22,538 nt of DNA from the IMG/VR virus record IMGVR_UViG_3300044624_000337, positions 1-22,538 of that record, one strand, 5' to 3'. The notes beneath the pieces were generated by a model. That model had not been told where the DNA came from, did no database searches, and saw only the letters and a program-made list of their open reading frames with translations. Below are positions 15,310-20,352 of this stretch, one piece after another. Both the position numbers and the translations under genes were made by a program. How positions within the stretch are numbered: position 1 is the first letter of the stretch; every line of letters starts with the position of its first letter. This DNA comes from a virus.

Positions 15310-18300
15310 TAACTATGTTTATATGAGTTACCTGATAATTTGTCTACAACTCTTGATACGCTTGAAGTAACTTTAACACCATCCATATGAACTGCTATTT
15401 TACCTGCTTTCAAGTCATCTCTTAATCCTTTTATTTCCGAAATCAATTCATCCATTTTAGCATCTTTTGATTCAGCGTCAGCTCCACCACCAATACCAAG
15501 AATACTAGCTAATCCAACTGTTATTTCTTTAATAGATGCCAATGCTGCAATTCCGGGTAAAGCAATTAATCCAGCAGTACCTAAGAATATCATAGATGCT
15601 CCTAATCCAAATAATGCTGTTGATAAAAGTGCAATAGGTCCTATCATTCCAAGTATACCACCCAATGATGTCATAATCATAGAAATACTTTCTGCTATTG
15701 GTCCAATTACATTACCCAATGCCCCCATACCACTAGCTAATATACCAATACCTGTACCTAATACTATTAATGCACCACCCAATGCAATCAATGCTAATAT
15801 ACCAGCACCAAATACCAATGCACCAACACCACTAAACATTATTGCTCCCAATGCAAATACAGCTCCAGCAAATAATACCAATCCCAATGCAGCTGCTGCA
15901 ACTGATTCCATACTTAATCCTGCTAATAAACTCATAGCATAGGTAAATGGTATCAACGCAATTCCTAATATTGCTATTGCTATCGAACCTTTTATTATAT
16001 CATTTGCTATTTTACTAATTACAAATGCACCTAATGCAAATGCTGCTAAAGCAATACCACCATATATTACAGATGCCCAATCAACTCCAGCAAATTGTTG
16101 AAATGCTAATGCCGATAATCCAATTACACCAGCAAGTAAACCAAATACCAATACTCCTTTTAATGCATTATCTCCAAATGATTTGAATCCTTTACCTAAT
16201 GCAGTTAAAGCAAGACCGGTTGGGATTCCTAAAAATGCAACAGCGGCCATACCAATAGCACCCACTGTCATAACTGCAAATGCAAGACCTGCCAATGATA
16301 GTGATAATGCACCGAATAGAACTTTACCATCGCCCATTTTCTTTAAGCCCTTTGCTAATTCACCTAAACCTTTACCAACTCCACTAACATCCATTTTAGA
16401 TAATACAAATAATGTTGGTAAACCAGGTATCATTCCTAAAAATCCTAAACCTGTTGGTATTAAGTTCAATGCTCCAAATAATACTTTACCATCACCCATT
16501 GCCTTTAATCCCTTAGCAAGGTCTTTTAACTTATCACCAATACCCGCTTTTCCTTTTGACATTTTGTCAGAACCATCAGCTACACTATCAGTTGATGGCA
16601 ATTCAGGTTTTTTATCCGTTCCAAATGATAATTTTTTACCAAACAAACCAGCTACCTTAGTTGCTGCCATTTTAGCAAAGTTACCAAGCATTTGGAATGT
16701 ACCCTTAACCATACCACCTATATTAAAACCCATTTGAGCAAGAGAACCTCCAAACTGAGCGCCGGCTAAAACCATACTACCCATTCCTTTAAGTACACTA
16801 CCCAATGGACCTGATGCAAATGCTGTTAATGATTGAGACCAACTATCAAATGTTGAAAGTTGTATAGAACCATCATCATTAAGTTTATCCTGATTCTTAA
16901 CCATTTTGTCAAGCTCTTCAGCGGATAATCCCAATGCTTTAGCTGCTTGACGTTTTTGGAAGATATCCATTTTATTGTATGCGTCAACTCCACCCATTTG
17001 AGCAAGGGCTTCTTTTACTGATGCTCCAATTTTACCTTCATATGCTAATTGTCTAGCTTTGTTCAAATTTATATTTCTACCAAGCATTGCACCTAATTCC
17101 AATTCATCGGTTATAGATGATTCGAAATCTAATAAGTGGTCGGTTACTTTGGTTAATGAACTCATGCTAACACCCAATCTAGCTGCTGCTACTGCGGCTT
17201 CTGCAATATTCTTTCCACCATCTTTACCATATAACGCAAATGCTTCAGTTGATTTAGCAACATCTTTCATTACAGCTGATGGCATTACTCCTTTTGATTT
17301 TGCTAACTGCTTTGTACTTTCAGCCATATCAGCCGCAATCGATGTGGAGTTATCATTTAATCTTGCAAAGTTTCCAGTTAATGCTGCTGCTTCCTGACCA
17401 CTAATACCCATATTAGTAGCCATTAAATTAGTATTCAATTGAGTTTGGAAAGTTACATCTTTCATACCACCCAATTCAGCATTCAACCCTTCAGCTGTTG
17501 CTTGAGCATCTTTGAACACGAATCCTAATGCGGTTGTTGAGAAAGTAACGCCTCCCATATAACCACCCATAGCTCTTACAGTCTCACCTAATTTTTGTAC
17601 TGCTGCTCCTGCTGCTAATAATGATGTACCAACAAATCCACGCCATCCACTAAACAAAAGTTTAGCAGTTGCCAATGCACCTCTTATACTTTTTTCAATA
17701 CCTTTATAAGCATTAAGTTGTGACTGTACTAATTCTTTTTCTTCTGCACTTATTTGTGAATGTTTTACTGCTATTTCATAATTTGCTTTTTGAGCTTCTA
17801 CCATCTCAAGCATAGCGTTAGCTTGCATATCCGTTAGCAAACCCATTTCTCTATCAAATTGAATTTTGTTTATAATTTGTTGAGTTTGTGCTGCATATTG
17901 GTCTCTTATAGCTGTTTGTGCTTGGACATCTTCTGGTCCACTTTCTGCTAATTTTTGTTGTAAACTTGTCAATCTACCAACATCACCAACCCTAGCATTC
18001 ATAATTTCCGCTTCTTCAGCGGTTGCATTGCCACTTGAAATTATGGTTGATAAAGTATCTTTTGATTTTGTAAGTGATTCTGTTTGAGCTGTTGTTAATT
18101 TTGAATATATTTTGCTTATGGATTCAATTCCGCTAAGCATATCACCAAATGCAACTTTAGTATCTTTAGCTAATTGAAGCCCTTCTCGTTGTGCACTATT
18201 TCTTCGTCTAACAGCTTTTTCAGTTGCATCAATACCCTTGGAGAGTTCTTTCATATCTGCTCTTTCTTGAGCAGTAAGAGCAGTACCTTTTTCCAAGAGT

Positions 18301-18395
18301 TGATTATACTTCTCTCTAGCTGCTCTTAGTTCATCTGGATTACCAATATTAACTGGTGTTCCGACTACTCCTGATTTGCCTCCGCTTGATGCCAT
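15309..18395 (-). CDS. Tail tape measure protein
   Basis: A 1028-aa protein that should span the tail tube lumen, set tail length and be ejected on infection. Residues 20-240 are alpha-helical and coiled-coil-like (DELRAAREKYNQLLEKGTAL, then repeated Gln/Glu/Lys heptads). Residues 250-590 alternate Gly/Ala-rich and amphipathic helices. Residues 626-754 contain three copies of a segment like LAKGLKAMGDGKVLFGAL at about 54-residue spacing (626, 680, 733, the last diverged). Residues 640-960 are strongly hydrophobic, with many Gly/Ala/Leu/Ile membrane-type segments. The C-terminus (HMDGVKVTSSVSRVVDKL) resembles other tape-measure tails. At about 0.15 nm per residue the tail would be near 150 nm. 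It lies after the gp26/gp51-like pair and a small gene, the usual tape-measure position, and ends in a TAATG overlap with the next gene. Confidence 0.9.
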   Translation of the reverse strand: MASSGGKSGVVGTPVNIGNPDELRAAREKYNQLLEKGTALTAQERADMKELSKGIDATEKAVRRRNSAQREGLQLAKDTKVAFGDMLSGIESISKIYSKLTTAQTESLTKSKDTLSTIISSGNATAEEAEIMNARVGDVGRLTSLQQKLAESGPEDVQAQTAIRDQYAAQTQQIINKIQFDREMGLLTDMQANAMLEMVEAQKANYEIAVKHSQISAEEKELVQSQLNAYKGIEKSIRGALATAKLLFSGWRGFVGTSLLAAGAAVQKLGETVRAMGGYMGGVTFSTTALGFVFKDAQATAEGLNAELGGMKDVTFQTQLNTNLMATNMGISGQEAAALTGNFARLNDNSTSIAADMAESTKQLAKSKGVMPSAVMKDVAKSTEAFALYGKDGGKNIAEAAVAAARLGVSMSSLTKVTDHLLDFESSITDELELGAMLGRNINLNKARQLAYEGKIGASVKEALAQMGGVDAYNKMDIFQKRQAAKALGLSAEELDKMVKNQDKLNDDGSIQLSTFDSWSQSLTAFASGPLGSVLKGMGSMVLAGAQFGGSLAQMGFNIGGMVKGTFQMLGNFAKMAATKVAGLFGKKLSFGTDKKPELPSTDSVADGSDKMSKGKAGIGDKLKDLAKGLKAMGDGKVLFGALNLIPTGLGFLGMIPGLPTLFVLSKMDVSGVGKGLGELAKGLKKMGDGKVLFGALSLSLAGLAFAVMTVGAIGMAAVAFLGIPTGLALTALGKGFKSFGDNALKGVLVFGLLAGVIGLSALAFQQFAGVDWASVIYGGIALAAFALGAFVISKIANDIIKGSIAIAILGIALIPFTYAMSLLAGLSMESVAAAALGLVLFAGAVFALGAIMFSGVGALVFGAGILALIALGGALIVLGTGIGILASGMGALGNVIGPIAESISMIMTSLGGILGMIGPIALLSTALFGLGASMIFLGTAGLIALPGIAALASIKEITVGLASILGIGGGADAESKDAKMDELISEIKGLRDDLKAGKIAVHMDGVKVTSSVSRVVDKLSGNSYKHS
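16130..16525 (-). repeat. Three 54-codon repeats within the tape measure gene
   Basis: Segments encoding K-G-L-K-x-M-G-D-G-K-V-L-F-G-A-L lie around 16300 and 16460 with clear DNA similarity (both contain ACTTTACCATC). A diverged third copy lies near 16150. The roughly 160-nt period gives in-frame copies. Confidence 0.75.
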
Positions 18396-18408
18396 CTAAT
18401 TTAATTTA

Positions 18409-18630
18409 TTAATAACTTTTATTAAGTTTATTTAGCTTTTTACGCAATTCATTCGTCATATTTTCCAACTCTTTCATATCATCTAATACTTCTTTTGGAA
18501 GTTTTGCTTTTTCAGCTTTTTTTATGATAGTATCAGCTGCGCCTTTACTTAAATTATCAAAGAAATTAGCTACAAATCTATCTGCAGCATCAAATAATCC
18601 TTCTTTGATTGGTTTTTTATTTGTTGACAT
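18409..18630 (-). CDS. Small charged protein before the tape measure gene
   Basis: A 73-aa highly charged, almost wholly helical protein that I do not recognise. The N-terminus MSTNKKPIKEGLFDAAD contains I-K-E|G, a good fit to the T4-type prohead protease rule. The remainder has an amphipathic helix FVANFFDNLSKGAADTIIKK and a Leu-heptad end (LENMTNELRKKLNKLNK) that could form a coiled coil. It starts after an intrinsic terminator and a TATTTATA box, so it probably leads the tape-measure transcription unit; its stop lies 13 nt before the tape-measure ATG. Possible roles are a small internal head protein or a tape-measure chaperone. Its coding status is supported by the exact fit between the regulatory gap and the tape-measure start. 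Confidence 0.65.
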   Translation of the reverse strand: MSTNKKPIKEGLFDAADRFVANFFDNLSKGAADTIIKKAEKAKLPKEVLDDMKELENMTNELRKKLNKLNKSY

Positions 18631-18649
18631 AGTTTGTTTCTTTATATTG

Positions 18650-18657
18650 TATAAATA
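18650..18657 (-). promoter_or_regulatory. TATTTATA box upstream of the small gene preceding the tape measure
   Basis: The coding strand reads AATATTTATACAATATAAAG, 19 nt before the ATG and directly after an intrinsic terminator. The terminator-promoter arrangement is the best context support for this motif being a promoter. Confidence 0.5.
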
Positions 18658-18671
18658 TTGGATAATAAAAA

Positions 18672-18695
18672 AGTGAGGATTAACGCATCCTCACT
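18672..18695 (-). terminator. Intrinsic terminator overlapping the stop of the gp51-like ORF
   Basis: A 9-bp stem (AGTGAGGAT with ATCCTCACT) with a 6-nt loop is followed on the minus strand by TTTTTTATTATC. The TAA stop of the gp51-like ORF lies within the hairpin. It separates the gp26/gp51-like unit from the tape-measure unit. Confidence 0.85.
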
Positions 18696-18910
18696 CTTGG
18701 TGATTTCATTTTAGATTGTATTTTCTTATTCTCCTCAGCTTCTTTTTTCTTAAGGTCTACTAACTTTTGGAAGTAGAATCTTCTAAGATAAAGTGGCATC
18801 GAATAAACTTCATACCAAGTAAACCCATTACTAAATTGAACCATTTCCCAAATTTGGGTATGTAGTTGAATTCTATAATCAGTTGGAAGGGTAAAAAAAG
18901 TTAATCCCAA
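18680..18910 (-). CDS. Short gp51-like / tail assembly chaperone partner ORF overlapping the gp26-like gene
   Basis: The 76-aa frame includes QIWEMVQFSNGFTWYEVYSM then PLYLRRFYFQKLVDLKKKE, which resembles the short ORF often found directly after gp26-like genes and before the tape measure. The only usable start in the overlap is TTG at 18910; an in-frame TAG lies four codons upstream, and the next ATG (18844) would cut into the conserved region. GGAGG occurs 15 nt before the TTG, rather far for initiation. The frame overlaps the gp26-like gene by 32 nt, and both frames share a T7 run, so the product may instead be made by frameshifting as an extension of gp26 (see findings). The stop codon lies inside a terminator hairpin. 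The ORF is real by composition; how it is translated is unresolved. Confidence 0.7.
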   Translation of the reverse strand: MGLTFFTLPTDYRIQLHTQIWEMVQFSNGFTWYEVYSMPLYLRRFYFQKLVDLKKKEAEENKKIQSKMKSPRVRMR

Positions 18911-19703
18911 ACGGGATATCTAGCGCCTCCGATTCGCCTGTAATATCAGATACAAATACATATCTCATATCCATATCTGGTGAAATTTCTTTTATATATG
19001 CTCTAAAAGATTTTGTATCTTTTGCTAAAAATGAATTTTGAATCCATCTATTAACAAATCCTCTATCTGAATTACCATCGACAGATATAATCATATATCT
19101 AAAACGAGTAGTTACATCCGATGCCAAAGATGAATTTTTATTCAATCTTTCTAATGCCTGAACTTCTTTTGTAATTTCAACTTCATCTTTATGTGTTAAT
19201 AATCTGAATTGAATTACTTTTCCATTTGAAGGTAATGTGAATTCGTATAAATTATTAGAATTTAGTTTATCGAAATCCAAATCTTTTGTTTTTATTGCCG
19301 ATAAATCAATTACCACTTGCTGTCTTTCTCCACTAAATGGGTCATTTACTTCTACCTCATAATCAGCTCCATATCCTAAAATACGAGTTGCTAATAAAAT
19401 AGCATTTTTATCACCGATATATACATCATCAATATTCAATCCCGGTTCAACAACAACTGATTCAAATAATCTATCCAAAACAATACCTTTTTTAATAAGA
19501 TTTTGTGATGCTAGGATATCTTCCTCTTTAGCTGTCATATATTTTAGTTGAATAGTACCCTTTCTTAATGGGTGTCCTTCTGGATAAACTAATCCTTGTG
19601 AAGGTAATTCAATTGTTTCCGTTGGAAAATCGAATTGTCTTGGTGGTGGTACATTAGATACTTTTGGAGTTTCTATGTGTTCCGTATTTGCAATTTCTGC
19701 CAT
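18879..19703 (-). CDS. gp26: Baseplate hub/assembly protein, T4 gp26-like
   Basis: A 274-aa protein of the T4-type baseplate family (T4 gp26; Pfam T4_baseplate). After a disordered Pro-rich start it shows IELPSQGLVYPEGHPLRKG, then IQLKYMTAKEEDILASQNLI (about 52-72), the most conserved part of the family, followed by LATRILGYGADYEVEV, DPFSGERQQVVIDLSAI, and the family ending IPFGINFFYPSN. T4 gp26 (208 aa) assists central hub assembly; relatives in other myophages sit just before the tape measure gene and may act as tail assembly chaperones. A TATTTATA box lies 26 nt upstream, following the terminator of the tail tube gene. The last codons overlap the gp51-like ORF at a T7 run. Family assignment is fairly confident. 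Confidence 0.8.
   Translation of the reverse strand: MAEIANTEHIETPKVSNVPPPRQFDFPTETIELPSQGLVYPEGHPLRKGTIQLKYMTAKEEDILASQNLIKKGIVLDRLFESVVVEPGLNIDDVYIGDKNAILLATRILGYGADYEVEVNDPFSGERQQVVIDLSAIKTKDLDFDKLNSNNLYEFTLPSNGKVIQFRLLTHKDEVEITKEVQALERLNKNSSLASDVTTRFRYMIISVDGNSDRGFVNRWIQNSFLAKDTKSFRAYIKEISPDMDMRYVFVSDITGESEALDIPFGINFFYPSN
18893..18899 (-). other. T7 run shared by both frames of the gp26/gp51-like overlap: candidate frameshift site
   Basis: The gp26 frame reads AAC TTT TTT TAC; the downstream ORF reads ACT TTT TTT ACC. A +1 or -2 slip by Phe-tRNA on the T run would join the two ORFs. It lies within the short zone between an upstream TAG in the second frame and the gp26 TGA. Sequence is seen; function is inferred. 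Confidence 0.4.
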
Positions 19704-19729
19704 AACATTAATATTTTTAAGTTTGTATA

Positions 19730-19737
19730 TATAAATA
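19730..19737 (-). promoter_or_regulatory. TATTTATA box upstream of the gp26-like gene
   Basis: The coding strand reads ATGTATTTATATATACAAAC, 26 nt before the ATG, in the 109-nt gap that also contains the tail tube terminator just upstream. Confidence 0.5.
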
Positions 19738-19742
19738 CATAG

Positions 19743-19760
19743 ATTTCAAAAAATTGAAAT
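19743..19760 (-). other. Second small hairpin between the tail tube terminator and the gp26 promoter
   Basis: ATTTCAA (19743-19749) pairs with TTGAAAT (19754-19760) around a 4-nt loop. This 7-bp AT-rich inverted repeat lies directly downstream of the terminator and just before the TATTTATA box. It may back up termination or be an operator. Confidence 0.35.
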
Positions 19761-19762
19761 AA

Positions 19763-19791
19763 AAAAGGGATACCTTTTGAGTATCCCTTTT
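19763..19791 (-). terminator. Intrinsic terminator after the tail tube gene
   Basis: A perfect 11-bp stem (AAAAGGGATAC with GTATCCCTTTT) and a 7-nt loop are followed on the minus strand by a T tract. It is 22 nt past the tail tube stop. The A/T flanks are symmetric, so it could also act on plus-strand transcripts. Confidence 0.85.
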
Positions 19792-19812
19792 ATTTTTTAT
19801 TTTAATTGAATA

Positions 19813-20301
19813 TTAGAATTCAAGAATTGCGTAATCGTAAGCCAATGTCAATTCGATTGTTGCTGGTTCGTTAGAATCAAATGCAACATCACCAAAATTT
19901 GCTTGTGAGATGAATGCACCTTTTAATTTCCACTGCTCAATCTTATCACCAACAGGACCTAACATATAGAAATCGATATCTTTCTTATAGAAATCAGCGT
20001 AGCCATCTCTACCAGTAATAGATTCATGTGATAAACGAACCCATTCCATCACCGATTGTGCACCAGATGGTACAATTGGGTCAAACAATGTAATTGTTAT
20101 ATCTTGCCATTCACCTTTACCTTTCAACTTTCTTTTTACGTTGATGTGGTCTAAAGTTATTACTTCAAATTGAATTGAAGGTCTTGCTGCCGCTTTAACT
20201 AAGTAAGATTGAATACCGTCAATTTCCATTACATAGCGGTTCTTCATCTTAGGTTCGAAGTTCGTATAGAACATCTTGTCAAACTCTAATATTTCTGCCA
20301 T
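19813..20301 (-). CDS. gp19: Tail tube protein (T4 gp19-like)
   Basis: A 162-aa protein of the T4 gp19 tail tube family (T4 gp19 is 163 aa). Visible family features are MFYTNFEPKMKNRYVMEIDG near the N-terminus, the beta-strand block SIQFEVITLDHINVKRKLKG and WQDITITLFDPI, VMEWVRLSHE, and the C-terminal AFISQANFGDVAFDSNEP then IELTLAYDYAILEF. Hexamers stack to build the inner tube through which DNA passes. It follows the sheath gene by 51 nt, a gap with a variant TATTTATA box and no Shine-Dalgarno, and is followed by a strong intrinsic terminator. Tube after sheath is the normal late gene order, and high expression from its own promoter would suit the large copy number needed. Confidence 0.95.
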   Translation of the reverse strand: MAEILEFDKMFYTNFEPKMKNRYVMEIDGIQSYLVKAAARPSIQFEVITLDHINVKRKLKGKGEWQDITITLFDPIVPSGAQSVMEWVRLSHESITGRDGYADFYKKDIDFYMLGPVGDKIEQWKLKGAFISQANFGDVAFDSNEPATIELTLAYDYAILEF

Positions 20302-20323
20302 TTTATTGTTGCTTTTTTATATT

Positions 20324-20331
20324 AATAAATA
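20324..20331 (-). promoter_or_regulatory. Variant TATTTATT box upstream of the tail tube gene
   Basis: The coding strand reads AGATATTTATTAATATAAAA, 22 nt before the ATG. The last base of the box differs from the other copies, but the flanking AATATAAA tract is retained. Confidence 0.4.
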
Positions 20332-20352
20332 TCTACTTTTTGCTTTTCCATA

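Noticed and set aside
16183-16737. Plus-strand open frames inside the large genes (for example 184 codons at 16183, 171 at 13529, 151 at 6046)
   Set aside because: They mirror minus-strand coding sequence, have biased Ser/Pro/Ala/Asn composition and no recognisable domains, and lie wholly within well-supported minus-strand genes.
18891-18900. The T7 run as a simple sequencing indel splitting one gene
   Set aside because: Not fully excluded, but gp26-like proteins normally end near the FFYP sequence seen here and the short partner is usually separate, so an artefact is not needed to explain the layout.
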